In this document: positions 35,229 through 44,139 of the stretch, one piece after another | Layout of the letters: each line of letters begins with the position of its first letter | How positions within the stretch are numbered: the stretch's first letter is position 1 | DNA from: Dehalobacter alkaniphilus | Lineage (GTDB): Bacteria; Bacillota; Desulfitobacteriia; Desulfitobacteriales; Syntrophobotulaceae | Length of the DNA: 64,000 nucleotides | Reading direction: 5' to 3' | Assembly (NCBI GenBank): GCA_040500365.1 | Contig: CP148031.1 | Location: 1-64,000 of the forward strand | The notes under the pieces: model-generated | Databases searched by the model: none | Seen by the model: the letters and a program-made list of their open reading frames with translations, nothing else | Told to the model about the DNA's origin: nothing | Program-made: the position numbers and the translations under genes

Positions 35229-36035
35229 CTATTCAACTTCCGGTCTTCTGTTTTTACTCCGTCGGATGAAGAATAAAGCTGTGCAGACAATGAAAAACAA
35301 GCCAGCCAAAATTTGAGATACTCTGAATGTGCCGATATACAAGCTATCCGTCCGTAATCCTTCGATAAAAAAACGTGCAAAACCATATAAAGCTAGGTAA
35401 AGAGTAAATACTTCGCCTTCAAACTTCTTTTTCTTCCGGAACCATAATAAAAAGAAGAATAACCCTAAATTCCATAAGGATTCATACAGGAAGGTGGGGT
35501 GAACTGCAATTCTTTGCATTTTCGAGGGATCAAATATTTCCATTCGCCAAGGTAGGGTGGTCTCAACTCCATGGGCCTCCTGGTTGACAAAATTTCCCCA
35601 ACGGCCGATAGCTTGTCCCAAGGCGACATAGGGTATAAGGAAATCAAAGAACTTTAGAGTATTTATTTTTCTTTTCTTGGTAAAAACGTACGCTGTCAAG
35701 ACGGCGGTCAGAATACCCCCGTAAATTGCCAGGCCTCCATGATGTATGTTAAAGACTTCAAGCAAATTATTTTTATAATAAGACCACTCGAAAACCACAT
35801 AATACAGCCTTGCTCCGATAATAGACAAAGGAGTTACAACCAGCAGAAAATCATTTATATCATTCTGTTTAATGCCAAACGTTTTGGAATCTTTATTGGC
35901 AAGCAAAAAGGAAAGCAGAAAGCCCGTTCCGATGATAATGCCGTACCAATGAATTCCCATCCCAAAAATACTGAAGGCGACTGGATTAATTGTAAAGCTT
36001 AGGTCTAAACCTGGAAATGTTATTGGTTGTATCAT
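35229..36035 (-). CDS. lgt: Prolipoprotein diacylglyceryl transferase
   Basis: Integral membrane enzyme that adds diacylglycerol to the lipobox Cys of prolipoproteins. It has 268 residues and about seven helices. The Lgt signature appears as GRWGNFVNQEAHG. MGIHWYGIIIGTGF and RFFIEGLRTDSL are other conserved parts. ATG follows AAAGGGAAAATCAA. A coiled-coil gene precedes it on the same strand. Confidence 0.95.
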   Translation of the reverse strand: MIQPITFPGLDLSFTINPVAFSIFGMGIHWYGIIIGTGFLLSFLLANKDSKTFGIKQNDINDFLLVVTPLSIIGARLYYVVFEWSYYKNNLLEVFNIHHGGLAIYGGILTAVLTAYVFTKKRKINTLKFFDFLIPYVALGQAIGRWGNFVNQEAHGVETTLPWRMEIFDPSKMQRIAVHPTFLYESLWNLGLFFFLLWFRKKKKFEGEVFTLYLALYGFARFFIEGLRTDSLYIGTFRVSQILAGLFFIVCTALFFIRRSKNRRPEVE

Positions 36036-36069
36036 TTGATTTTCCCTTTCTTAAGCTATAATATTTACC

Positions 36070-36300
36070 TCACAAGCCCCGCCGCTTAACCTCGGTTTCT
36101 ATTTCAGCAATAAGTCCCTGCAGCCTTATCATTTCTTCTTCATATTCACGGATCTGTTGGGCTACCTTGGAACTGGAGATATGCAAACCGGTTTGCCTTA
36201 ATACAAAATTTTTTTCTATTTGAAGATCTTCCAGTTCTTCTTCTAGCACTGCCAATTGTTTCATGAGCTCGAAATCTTCCATTTCATTCGGTTCTGCCAT
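36070..36300 (-). CDS. Short coiled-coil protein of unknown function
   Basis: A 76-residue protein, strongly helical and acidic, with heptad-like pattern (VLEEELEDLQIEKNFVLRQ; IREYEEEMIRLQGLIAEIETEV). ATG at 36300 follows AAGGAGATGGAAATC at nine bases; the upstream ATG at 36309 lies on the ribosome site. It precedes lgt by 34 bases and is probably co-transcribed. Confidence 0.65.
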   Translation of the reverse strand: MAEPNEMEDFELMKQLAVLEEELEDLQIEKNFVLRQTGLHISSSKVAQQIREYEEEMIRLQGLIAEIETEVKRRGL

Positions 36301-36502
36301 GATTTCCATCTCCTTTTAGTATTATTTTATCAGAAAGCTGAATTAAACGCTGAAAAGATAAACTATTCTGTTCTATAATAGTTTAGATATAATTTTCGAT
36401 TCACTTTAGGAAATTGTCAAGAAACGTTTATAGAGATTGATGAAAAAAGAAAAAGTATATGGTTCATTATTGAGAGGAGAATATACAGGAAAGGAGAACG
36501 TC

Positions 36503-37318
36503 ATGGAGCAATTTTTATGGCTAATCCCTTTAGGGTTTATAGTTGGGACATTCGGAACACTGATTGGGGCAGGCGGAGGCTTTATTCTAGTCCCTGTTTT
36601 GCTCTTGCTGTACCCCGGACAAAGCCCGGAGACGATTACCAGCATTTCTTTGGCTGTTGTTTTCTTTAACGCCTTGTCCGGTACTTTTGCCTATCGGAAA
36701 ATGAAAAGAATTGATTATAAATCGGGCCTGATTTTTTCTGCCGCGACCTTACCCGGTTCAATCTTAGGGGCGTTTACAACGTCGTATATTCCCCGCAACA
36801 TCTTTGATGGAATATTTGGCGTGCTGCTCATCGGGGCCTCGGTCTTTTTGCTGCTTCGTCCTAAAAAAGAGGGTGATTTAGCAAAAGAAGTGCCTAAAGG
36901 CCATATGATACGCACCCTCACCGATATGGAAGGGAATACGTATTCCTTTTCCTATAATCCCGTCGTTGGGATTAGCTTAAGCCTTATTGTCGGTTATATT
37001 TCCAGCCTGCTCGGGATAGGAGGGGGAATTATTCACGTTCCCGCCCTGGTTCATCTTCTGGACTTTCCTGTCCATATTGCAACGGCAACTTCCCACTTTA
37101 TTTTAGCTTTTATGTCTTTGTCGGGTTCTGTTGTGCATCTTGCGTCCGGCGTACTCTCAAAGGGTATGTGGCAGACGCTAGCCCTTGCTATCGGTGTATT
37201 GTTCGGTGCCCAATTAGGAGCCAGGCTGTCCAAACGTTTTCATGGGGTATGGATTATTCGCTGTTTGGCTGTTGCTCTTGGACTGGTCGGTATCCGCATT
37301 TTTATCATGGCTTTCTGA
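36503..37318 (+). CDS. TauE/SafE-family sulfite/sulfonate exporter
   Basis: Membrane permease with 271 residues and eight predicted helices. It has the duplicated motif of the family: GTLIGAGGGFILVPVLLLLYP and SLLGIGGGIIHVPALVHLLDFP. Members export sulfite, sulfonates or related anions. ATG at 36503 follows AAAGGAGAACGTC and fits the usual N-terminus; the longer frame from 36437 adds 22 unlikely residues. Confidence 0.88.
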   Translation: MEQFLWLIPLGFIVGTFGTLIGAGGGFILVPVLLLLYPGQSPETITSISLAVVFFNALSGTFAYRKMKRIDYKSGLIFSAATLPGSILGAFTTSYIPRNIFDGIFGVLLIGASVFLLLRPKKEGDLAKEVPKGHMIRTLTDMEGNTYSFSYNPVVGISLSLIVGYISSLLGIGGGIIHVPALVHLLDFPVHIATATSHFILAFMSLSGSVVHLASGVLSKGMWQTLALAIGVLFGAQLGARLSKRFHGVWIIRCLAVALGLVGIRIFIMAF

Positions 37319-37343
37319 CAATTGCTTTTCAAAAATATGTGGA

Positions 37344-37748
37344 TTAGCGTCCCCTATTCTGAAAACTTTGGCTAAAACCGTTGCCGCTATTTTGCTGCCC
37401 CTGGAATCCATCTTTCCCTTTTCCGGCGGGTGCAGATGTGCTGATAAAAAAGCAAATGCCGAGAGAAATAATGACGGTAAAGATTAAAGCCACCAGGGTG
37501 CTTCTGTTTTTCAAGATATTTGCTGAAACCTTAGCTATCCATTTTTGGTGCTGGATTATATGGAAAAAAATTATGATTGCCGTTAAATACCCTGTCCAAA
37601 TGTGAAGATGCCTTACGTTTAAGTGAGAGAATAAGGGGATGACCGAATTAAGTCTCAAATGCTGAATGATTCCTGTTAAAATGCAAATGAAGGCAAAAAT
37701 AAACAGAAAAGTATTTATAATAAAGCTTTTTTCATTGGATGAAAGCAT
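37344..37748 (-). CDS. Small membrane protein with His pairs (DUF4405-like)
   Basis: A 134-residue protein with three to four helices. Histidines lie in HLNVRHLHIWTGYLTAIIIFFHIIQHQKW, a pattern common in b-type haem membrane proteins such as DUF4405 and cytochrome b561-like domains. The tail is Gly/Gln/Asn-rich. Function is not established; haem binding is inferred from His spacing across helices. Confidence 0.5.
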   Translation of the reverse strand: MLSSNEKSFIINTFLFIFAFICILTGIIQHLRLNSVIPLFSHLNVRHLHIWTGYLTAIIIFFHIIQHQKWIAKVSANILKNRSTLVALIFTVIISLGICFFISTSAPAGKGKDGFQGQQNSGNGFSQSFQNRGR

Positions 37749-37784
37749 GGATGGCTAACTCCTTTCTGCCATTTTACACAATAA

Positions 37785-37831
37785 TTGACATATGTTCAAA
37801 ATAACTATACAATTAATTAAGGGCATATGTC
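37785..37831 (+). promoter_or_regulatory. CATATG-pair operator A with promoter (DUF364 gene)
   Basis: TTGACA (37785-37790), 17 bases, TACAAT (37808-37813) forms a sigma-A promoter. It is framed by half-sites TTGACATATGTTC and GGGCATATGTCTATAA, with CATATG at 37789-37794 and 37824-37829. The same arrangement recurs at 40472 and 44140. Confidence 0.8.
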
Positions 37832-37880
37832 TATAAATTATATGCAGTCAACAGTAAAAATAGAGTAGGGGGTTCTTGGC

Positions 37881-38645
37881 ATGATATTAGAGCGTGTTTA
37901 CGAGTTAGCCCTGCCGAGGCTCGAGGGGAAGAAGATCAGAGAGGTCAGGGTTGGACTGGGGTTGATGGCTGTTGAACTTGATGACGGCTCATTGGGCGTT
38001 ACTTATGTATTAAGAAAAGAAACGGTTGATGGCTGCTCACTTCTTCCTCAGGGTGGAAAGCTTATTGGCATGCCTGCTCAGGAAATTGCCGAATGGGCAT
38101 TGCGGGGCAATAATGTTATCAGCTCGGCCATGGGGTTGGCGGTATTAAATTCAGTCGCTGAATTTGACAAATTGGAACTGGTTGAAAATGCTGACGGCTC
38201 CGATGCCGCGTTCTCCGTAGAAATTAAACCGACTGATACGGTTGGGGTTATCGGTCATATCGGACCTATCATTTTTAACCTAAAAGATAAAGTCCAAAAC
38301 CTGCTTGTATTTGAACGAGGAGAGAACTTGCTAGGAGGAGTTTACCCGGAAAGCAAAGAACCAGAGCTCCTGCCGGAGTGCCAGGTGATTTTTGTGAGCA
38401 GTACATCTCTCATCAACCGGACATTGGAAAGCGTACTGGGTTATTGTAACGGCACCCGGGATGTGGTAATGGTCGGGTCCAGCACGCCCTTATACCCTCG
38501 GGCTTTTCACGGAACGGGCGTAACGATGCTTTCCGGAACAAGATGGTTGCCGGAATATCGAGATGCTATCCTTACCGGGATAAGCCAATGCGCCGGAGTA
38601 AGACAGTTAATTCAATATGCCCAAAAGATATCGGTGCGCGTATAG
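37881..38645 (+). CDS. DUF364/DUF4213 putative metal-chelation protein
   Basis: A 254-residue cytosolic protein with an N-terminal DUF4213 part (about 1-95, MILERVYELALPRLEGKKIREVRVG) and C-terminal DUF364 Rossmann-like domain (VGVIGHIGPII, VIFVSSTSLINRTLE, VVMVGSSTPLYP). DUF364 proteins are proposed to handle metals or metal cofactors; the reaction is not established. It is preceded by the shared operator and a ribosome site GTAGGGGGTTCT. A second DUF364 gene lies at 50948. Confidence 0.82.
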   Translation: MILERVYELALPRLEGKKIREVRVGLGLMAVELDDGSLGVTYVLRKETVDGCSLLPQGGKLIGMPAQEIAEWALRGNNVISSAMGLAVLNSVAEFDKLELVENADGSDAAFSVEIKPTDTVGVIGHIGPIIFNLKDKVQNLLVFERGENLLGGVYPESKEPELLPECQVIFVSSTSLINRTLESVLGYCNGTRDVVMVGSSTPLYPRAFHGTGVTMLSGTRWLPEYRDAILTGISQCAGVRQLIQYAQKISVRV

Positions 38646-38723
38646 TAGTCGCTTCACTCATATAAATCTGCGCTGATTTAGAACCTGAACCTAAGAGATA
38701 GACAAAAAAGGGAATGAAAAGAG

Positions 38724-39701
38724 ATGGAAAAACAGGCCATTGAAGAGACAGTGCTCAAAAATAAACTGCAGTATTTCCCAGTTGGCTTTTTTGCCAGTGT
38801 TATGGGGATCAGCGGTTTGGCCGTGGCCTTTGAGCGGTATGAACAAGTTTTTAAATTAAGTGGCAGAATAGGCTTAATACTATTGATTGCCGCATATCTG
38901 GCATGTATTTTAGTTGCAATTACTTATTCCTTTAAGATTATTAGATATTTTTCAGCAGTAGTTAGTGAGTTTAATCACCCGCTAAAAGCTAATTTTTTTC
39001 CGGCCTTTTCCATAAGCCTGCTGCTATTGAGTACTGGGACTATCAGCTATCAGGAAAAATTGGCCTTTGGCCTTTGGGTAATAGGGACAGCAGTTCACTT
39101 TATCCTTACAATTGTCATCATATCACGGTGGATTACCCAAAAATATCAAATCTTGCAAGTCAATCCGGCGTGGTTTATACCCGTAGTCGGAAATATCATC
39201 ATTCCGATTGCGGGCATAAAGTTTGTTAATATAGAAATTTGCTGGTTCTTCTTTAGTATAGGACTCTTTTTCTGGGTAATCTTATTTGCGCTGATTTTTT
39301 ACCGGGTTGTTTTCCACGACCCAATGCCCAAACAGTTATTTCCGACCCTCTTTATATTCATTGCGCCACCGTCGGTTGCTTATATGGCCTACGTTAAAAT
39401 TGCAGGCCATATGGACAGCTTTGCACGGATACTGCTTTACATTGCCTGGTTCTTCGTAATACTGCTTTTATCTTTGGCGGGGCATTTTTTTGAGCTGGAT
39501 TTTGCCGTAACCTGGTGGGCCTATACGTTTCCATTATGCGCCGTTACGATTGCCAGCATCACCGCCTTTGATCTGCTGAAGGTTCCGGTGTTTGGAGGGG
39601 TTGCAACCGGTTTATTGATATTAACTACTTTTATAGTTGTTACGGTATTTTCAAAGACGATTTATGCTTTATTCCATAATCAGATATGCATTCCTGAGTA
39701 A
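38724..39701 (+). CDS. TDT/SLAC1-family transporter (TehA-like)
   Basis: Polytopic membrane protein of 325 residues with ten helices, as in TehA/SLAC1. Recognisable parts are YFPVGFFASVMGISGLAVAFERY near the start and NPAWFIPVVGNIIIPIAG in the middle. Members move anions, C4-dicarboxylates or tellurite-related species. It lies 78 bases after the DUF364 gene and may share its promoter. Confidence 0.82.
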   Translation: MEKQAIEETVLKNKLQYFPVGFFASVMGISGLAVAFERYEQVFKLSGRIGLILLIAAYLACILVAITYSFKIIRYFSAVVSEFNHPLKANFFPAFSISLLLLSTGTISYQEKLAFGLWVIGTAVHFILTIVIISRWITQKYQILQVNPAWFIPVVGNIIIPIAGIKFVNIEICWFFFSIGLFFWVILFALIFYRVVFHDPMPKQLFPTLFIFIAPPSVAYMAYVKIAGHMDSFARILLYIAWFFVILLLSLAGHFFELDFAVTWWAYTFPLCAVTIASITAFDLLKVPVFGGVATGLLILTTFIVVTVFSKTIYALFHNQICIPE

Positions 39702-39762
39702 GTGCTATCATCATATCTTTGCCATAGGGTATATTCATAATTAGGGAGATATTGATTCAGGG

Positions 39763-39810
39763 TTACTTGTCTGGCAGGTTCTTGACATAGGCAAGTAATA
39801 CTTGTAAACT
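39763..39810 (+). promoter_or_regulatory. Promoter with inverted repeat before DUF134 gene
   Basis: TTGACA (39782-39787), 17 bases, TAAACT (39805-39810). The repeat TTACTTG (39763-39769)/CAAGTAA (39792-39798) spans the -35. It differs from the CATATG-type operator, so this regulator gene may have separate control. Confidence 0.5.
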
Positions 39811-39927
39811 TCATTTGTATTTATAGCAACTGCTTTTAGAAAAGTTGACCAAAATTCATTATGAATTTTCAAAGATACGTTGTGTATTCAAGGATTTGAA
39901 GAAGTCTGGTAAAACGGAGTTGAGCGA

Positions 39928-40404
39928 ATGGCCAGACCAACGAAATGGAGAAAAATTGAGAATATCCCGGGCATTACTTATTTCATACCGTCAAAAAATG
40001 CCTCTGCAGAGCTTCCAAGAAACATATTGAAACTTGAAGAGCTGGAAGCTATCCGGCTTAAAGACCTTGAAGGACTTGAACAAGAAGAATGCGCCGAAAA
40101 GATGGAGGTATCCCGACCGACCTTTCAGCGGATCCTGTTATCGGCCAGAGAAAAAATTGCCGACAGCCTGGTAAACGGAAAAATTATCCACATTGAGGGC
40201 GGCAATTTTACTCAAAATATCTGCCAGGCAATTTGTATGGACTGCGGCAAGGAATGGTTGGAGAGTTACGAAAATCTTGAAGCGATTAAGAACGGAAAGT
40301 CTTCATGTCCTCTCTGTGGTTCGGCCAAGATAGCCTGCGGACAAAGAGGTAAAGGAAAGTTCTGCCGAAGAAACTGCTGGCGGCATGGCGGAGATAATGA
40401 ATGA
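39928..40404 (+). CDS. DUF134-family transcriptional regulator with zinc ribbon
   Basis: A 158-residue protein. MARPTKWRKIENIPG and LEELEAIRLKDLEGLEQEECAEKMEVSRPTFQRIL form the DUF134 sigma-region-4-like helix-turn-helix. Unlike its paralogue at 44223, it has a C-terminal cysteine-rich part with CMDCGKEW and CPLCGSAKIACG, followed by CRRNC, which looks like a zinc ribbon or Fe-S site. It is the likely sensor-regulator for the CATATG operators. Confidence 0.85.
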   Translation: MARPTKWRKIENIPGITYFIPSKNASAELPRNILKLEELEAIRLKDLEGLEQEECAEKMEVSRPTFQRILLSAREKIADSLVNGKIIHIEGGNFTQNICQAICMDCGKEWLESYENLEAIKNGKSSCPLCGSAKIACGQRGKGKFCRRNCWRHGGDNE

Positions 40405-40471
40405 AGCAGCAATAAATATAAGTTAGGGTCAAAAGATTTCTTTTTGACTCTATTTTTTTAGATTACAGTTA

Positions 40472-40522
40472 TTGACATATGCCCGTTATGTTATTACAAT
40501 GATAATGAGCATATGTCAATAA
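40472..40522 (+). promoter_or_regulatory. CATATG-pair operator B with promoter
   Basis: TTGACA (40472-40477), 17 bases, TACAAT (40495-40500), with half-sites TTGACATATGCCC and GAGCATATGTCAATAA (CATATG at 40476-40481 and 40510-40515). It drives the DUF5320 gene region. Confidence 0.85.
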
Positions 40523-40540
40523 TTTATGGAGGTGTTGTCT

Positions 40541-40726
40541 TTGCCGGTGGGGAACCCAAGGACCAAGAGCCGAAGAGTATTGCGTCGGAGAGCAATAAAT
40601 CGCAGACTCGAAATTTCTTCCGGGGTAAATAATACTCAATTTGGAGCGCAGTTATTTAAAGCGAAAGGAGGCGATCAGCCATGCCAGGAGGAGACAAATC
40701 CGGTCCGCTGGGAATGGGGCCAATGA
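40541..40726 (+). CDS. Uncertain small basic ORF before DUF5320 gene
   Basis: A TTG start at 40541 with TGGAGGTG six bases upstream opens a 61-codon frame rich in Arg (SRRVLRRRAINRRLE). It overlaps the next gene's first codons. In the next frame the same DNA reads GTQGPRAEEYCVG, weakly like a DUF5320 N-terminus, so this could instead be a damaged DUF5320 copy. Confidence 0.3.
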   Translation: MPVGNPRTKSRRVLRRRAINRRLEISSGVNNTQFGAQLFKAKGGDQPCQEETNPVRWEWGQ

Positions 40727-40989
40727 CAGGCAGAGGAGCAGGTTCCTGTATGCGGTTTGCGATTGCGGGATTTAACAATCAGGAAACGCTCAGGAAAGGA
40801 ACGAACAAAGGTTATGGCCGGAGAGGATGCAGGTTAAGGAGAATCAATTGTGTTACAGGCGGAATCAATATGCCGGCAGAAAGAGAGAAAGAATTTCTGA
40901 GCAAACAGGTCACTTTTTTGGAAAAGCGGCTTCAATGGGTGAAAGAGCGGTTAACTGAAGTTGATAAGGTTACCAAGGATGTTGAATGA
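40681..40989 (+). CDS. DUF5320-family small protein
   Basis: A 102-residue protein with the family's Gly-rich start MPGGDKSGPLGMGPMTGRGAG and a C-terminal coiled coil (REKEFLSKQVTFLEKRLQWVKERL). Cys residues sit in GSCMRF, GRRGCRL and RINCVTG. DUF5320 proteins accompany NifX-like and DUF134 genes in anaerobes; their function is unknown. ATG follows AAAGGAGGCGATCAGCC. Confidence 0.8.
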   Translation: MPGGDKSGPLGMGPMTGRGAGSCMRFAIAGFNNQETLRKGTNKGYGRRGCRLRRINCVTGGINMPAEREKEFLSKQVTFLEKRLQWVKERLTEVDKVTKDVE

Positions 40990-41065
40990 TATGACCAGTT
41001 TTCAGAAACAGGCAGGCCGTAGTTCCTGCCTTCTTTCATGATTGAGGTTTATGAAGGAGCGCAGT

Positions 41066-41118
41066 TTACATATGCTCAAAACAGTGCTAGTATTTGATTG
41101 CTAGATATGAGCAAAAGC
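41066..41118 (+). promoter_or_regulatory. Weaker CATATG-type operator D with promoter
   Basis: TTTACA, 17 bases and TAGTAT form a promoter. It is framed by ACATATGCTC and GATATGAGC, a degenerate version of the half-site pair. It precedes the MBL-fold gene by about 80 bases. A GGCAGG/CCTGCC hairpin at about 41012-41033 closes the previous gene. Confidence 0.5.
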
Positions 41119-41197
41119 CCATAACCGCTAATTGCCGATTCTATATAATAGGTTTTGGACAATCTAGAATATTTTATTTGAATTGAAGGTTAAATAG

Positions 41198-42025
41198 ATG
41201 ATCATAAAAGCTCTGGTGGAAAACACGTCTATGTCTGAAGAAATCAAGAGCGAACATGGGCTCAGCTTATACATTGAGACACATAAGCATAAACTCCTGT
41301 TTGATGTGGGAGCAAGCCATTTATTTGCGGAAAACGCTCAAAAAATGGGGGTCGATCTTTCTGAGATTGACCTGGTCGTCATATCTCATGGTCATTATGA
41401 TCATGGGGGAGGACTCAAAGGTTTCATTAATGTTAACACAAAGGCGAAAATCTATGTAAACAGAGAAGCATTCGCCAAGCACTTTGCAAACAGGGCAGGC
41501 GGTGATAAATCCTATATCGGCCTTGATCAAAGCCTAGGACAGAGCGACCGCTTGATTTTTGCGGGAGAATATTTCCTGATCGATGATGAACTCGAGTTAT
41601 TTTCAAATATCAATGGAAGAAAGCTAATTTCAACAGGCAATGAGGATCTCTTCATGGAGTCGGGCAATTTACTGGTGCCGGACGCTTTTACGCACGAGCA
41701 GAACCTGATTGTAAGCGAAGGCGGGAAAACACTGCTGGTGGCAGGATGTGCGCATAGGGGGATCACGAATATCATCGACCGTATGATTGAGATAAAACAT
41801 CGTCCTCCGGACTATGTTATCGGGGGGTTCCATTTGTATAGCCGTTCAGCGGACAAGTATGAAGATCCTGCACTAATCAGTCAAATAGGACATTATCTTA
41901 AAGATGTAGGTTCATATTGCTATACTTGCCACTGTACAGGTGTTCAACCTTATAAAATGTTAAAAGAAATTATGGGAGAAAAAATTCAATATTTATCAAC
42001 AGGAAGCCAGCTAAAGATATTGTAG
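41198..42025 (+). CDS. MBL-fold metallohydrolase
   Basis: A 275-residue metallo-beta-lactamase-fold enzyme. The metal site is HGHYDHGGGL near residue 66, with further ligands in AGCAHRGITNI and GGFHLYSR. It resembles the archaeal and anaerobe group annotated as 7,8-dihydropterin-6-methyl-aminobenzene phosphate synthase-like. The true substrate is unknown. Its start (ATG 41198) follows GAAGGTTAAATAG. It is placed between the DUF5320 gene and metK. Confidence 0.85.
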   Translation: MIIKALVENTSMSEEIKSEHGLSLYIETHKHKLLFDVGASHLFAENAQKMGVDLSEIDLVVISHGHYDHGGGLKGFINVNTKAKIYVNREAFAKHFANRAGGDKSYIGLDQSLGQSDRLIFAGEYFLIDDELELFSNINGRKLISTGNEDLFMESGNLLVPDAFTHEQNLIVSEGGKTLLVAGCAHRGITNIIDRMIEIKHRPPDYVIGGFHLYSRSADKYEDPALISQIGHYLKDVGSYCYTCHCTGVQPYKMLKEIMGEKIQYLSTGSQLKIL

Positions 42026-42058
42026 GCTTTTTTGCGGAAATAGCGAAAGGAAAAGAAG

Positions 42059-43240
42059 ATGAAAAACAGAGTATTTACATCGGAATCGGTAACCGAAGGG
42101 CACCCGGACAAATTATGCGATCAAATATCGGATGCCGTTTTAGACAACATTTTAGGACAGGATAAAAACGCCCGGGTGGCTTGCGAGTGCGTAGCTACAA
42201 CAGGGATGGTGCTGGTAACGGGAGAGATTACGGCTGCCTGCTACGTTGACATTCCGTCCATCGTGCGCCAAACAGTGAAAAATATTGGTTATAACAATCC
42301 TGACTATGGTTTTGACTACAATGCTTGCGCCGTGCTTAGCTCGATCGACGAGCAAAGTCCGGATATTGCTATGGGTGTAAACCGATCCTGCCAATGCAAG
42401 GAATCAGAGGCTGACGAGGCGGATTATATTGGAGCGGGCGACCAGGGCATGATGTTTGGTTTTGCCTGTGATGAAACACCTGAATTGATGCCTGCGCCAA
42501 TTTCCCTGGCCCATAAGCTGGCGCAACGTTTAGCCGGGGCGCGAAAAAGCGGGCAGCTTAGTTGGCTTCGACCCGACGGCAAGACACAGGTAACCGTTGA
42601 ATATGACGATAACGGCACAATTCTACGGTGCCCGGTGATCGTTGTATCAGCCCAGCACAACCCGGATGTTCCAGAAGATACCCTGCGTGAAGCAATTATA
42701 GAAACAGTAATTAAGCCTGTTATACCGGAAAAGTATCTGGACAAGGATACCAATATCTACGTAAACCCGACCGGGCGTTTTGTAATCGGCGGGCCGGTAG
42801 GGGATTCGGGCCTTACCGGACGCAAGATAATCGTGGATACTTATGGCGGTTACGCCAGCCACGGCGGAGGGGCGTTTTCAGGCAAAGACCCGACCAAAGT
42901 CGACCGTTCGGCGGCTTATATGGCGCGCCATATTGCCAAGAATATTGTTGCCTCAGGGCTGGCCAAACGCTGTCAGATAGAGGTAGCCTATGCTATAGGC
43001 GTTGCCAATCCGGTTTCGATCCATATTGATACGCAAGGGACCGGTAAATTATCCGATCAAAGACTGGCGGATATCGTCAAGGAGTGCTTCGATATGCGCC
43101 CGGCAAGAATAATCTCGTATCTTGATCTACGCAACCCGATTTACACCCAGACCGCCGCTTACGGCCATTTCGGACGCCCGGAACTGAATTTGTCCTGGGA
43201 GCGTACAAACATGGCAGAAATGTTAAAGCAATATAAATGA
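42059..43240 (+). CDS. metK: S-adenosylmethionine synthetase
   Basis: Makes S-adenosylmethionine from methionine and ATP. It has 393 residues. Signatures are TSESVTEGHPDKLCDQISDAVLD, GAGDQGMMFGFACDETPE and the P-loop GGGAFSGKDPTKVDRSAAY. It is intact with ribosome site GAAAGGAAAAGA. Position inside the NifX/DUF134 block is unusual and suggests a demand for SAM, for example by radical SAM cofactor assembly; that link is inference. Confidence 0.97.
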   Translation: MKNRVFTSESVTEGHPDKLCDQISDAVLDNILGQDKNARVACECVATTGMVLVTGEITAACYVDIPSIVRQTVKNIGYNNPDYGFDYNACAVLSSIDEQSPDIAMGVNRSCQCKESEADEADYIGAGDQGMMFGFACDETPELMPAPISLAHKLAQRLAGARKSGQLSWLRPDGKTQVTVEYDDNGTILRCPVIVVSAQHNPDVPEDTLREAIIETVIKPVIPEKYLDKDTNIYVNPTGRFVIGGPVGDSGLTGRKIIVDTYGGYASHGGGAFSGKDPTKVDRSAAYMARHIAKNIVASGLAKRCQIEVAYAIGVANPVSIHIDTQGTGKLSDQRLADIVKECFDMRPARIISYLDLRNPIYTQTAAYGHFGRPELNLSWERTNMAEMLKQYK

Positions 43241-43282
43241 AAAGACTGCTTAAAAAACGGAAGAAGAAAGGACGGCGATTGA

Positions 43283-43687
43283 ATGAAAATTGCAGTTGCC
43301 ACTAATGGAAATTCTTTAGAAGACCGGGTACCGGAAATGTTTGAGGAAAGCGCTTATTTGCTCGTCGTTGAGACAGATGATCTAAGTTATGAAGTTTATG
43401 AGAATCCGGAACATAAAGGCGGTTCCGGTTTGGCGATGACAAATAAAATAATTGAACAGGATTGTGAGGCGCTTATTTCCGGCAGTATCGAAGAACCGGC
43501 ATTTGAAGCCTTGGTCAAGAATCAAATAACCCGCTATTTAGGAGCAAATTATAGTGCTAAAGATGCAATAAAATTGATGGGGTTATATCAATTGGAATTA
43601 ATCCGTGAATATAACGGCAAAGAGTGGGACCCACATGCGCATGACCATCATGGGACCTGCGACTGTGGAAATCAGGAAGACGAATAA
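43283..43687 (+). CDS. NifX/NifB-like cofactor-binding domain protein
   Basis: A 134-residue protein of the dinitrogenase iron-molybdenum cofactor family (MKIAVATNGNSLEDRVPEMFEESAYLLVVE). The RNase H-like fold of NifX, NafY and VnfX binds metal clusters. A His-rich tail HAHDHHGTCDCG is added and could bind metal. It lies 42 bases after metK and just before an IscU-like gene. No nitrogenase genes are visible here. Confidence 0.82.
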   Translation: MKIAVATNGNSLEDRVPEMFEESAYLLVVETDDLSYEVYENPEHKGGSGLAMTNKIIEQDCEALISGSIEEPAFEALVKNQITRYLGANYSAKDAIKLMGLYQLELIREYNGKEWDPHAHDHHGTCDCGNQEDE

Positions 43688-43728
43688 ACTTTCCAAGGCA
43701 CAACTTTTTCATAAGGGAAGTGAGTTCA

Positions 43729-44115
43729 ATGAGTATAGATGGGTATACCGATACCGCCATCGAGCATTTTATGTGCCCGAGAAATATTGGAAGCATGAAT
43801 AATGCCGACGGGGAAGGAGCGTACGGAGATCCTGAATGCGGCGATAGTCTGACCATTTTTATTAAAGTAAAGAATAATAATATTGATGAAATAAGTTATT
43901 TAGTTTTTGGGTGTCCAGGGTCGGTCGCCACCAGCAGTATGACATCTGTATTAGCTAAAGGCAAAACACTGGAGGAAGCCCAAGAAATAACCGAAGAGGA
44001 TATCATAAATGCTCTGGGCGGATTGCCTGAGCACAAGAAGCACTGTTCCCTTCTTGGCGTTCAAGCTTTAAGAAACGCTATAAAAGATTACAAGACAAAA
44101 CCTACAAATGAATAA
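43729..44115 (+). CDS. IscU/NifU-like Fe-S scaffold protein
   Basis: A 128-residue scaffold for Fe-S cluster assembly. Conserved cluster residues are seen in DPECGDSL, FGCPGSVATSS and KHCSLLGVQAL; the Asp next to the first Cys is kept. ATG at 43729 follows AAGGGAAGTGAGTTCA; a GTG at 43720 is possible. It ends just before operator C, and pairs with the upstream NifX-like gene. No cysteine desulfurase gene is seen in the window. Confidence 0.85.
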   Translation: MSIDGYTDTAIEHFMCPRNIGSMNNADGEGAYGDPECGDSLTIFIKVKNNNIDEISYLVFGCPGSVATSSMTSVLAKGKTLEEAQEITEEDIINALGGLPEHKKHCSLLGVQALRNAIKDYKTKPTNE

Positions 44116-44139
44116 CAACAATAAAAAAAACAAACATTA

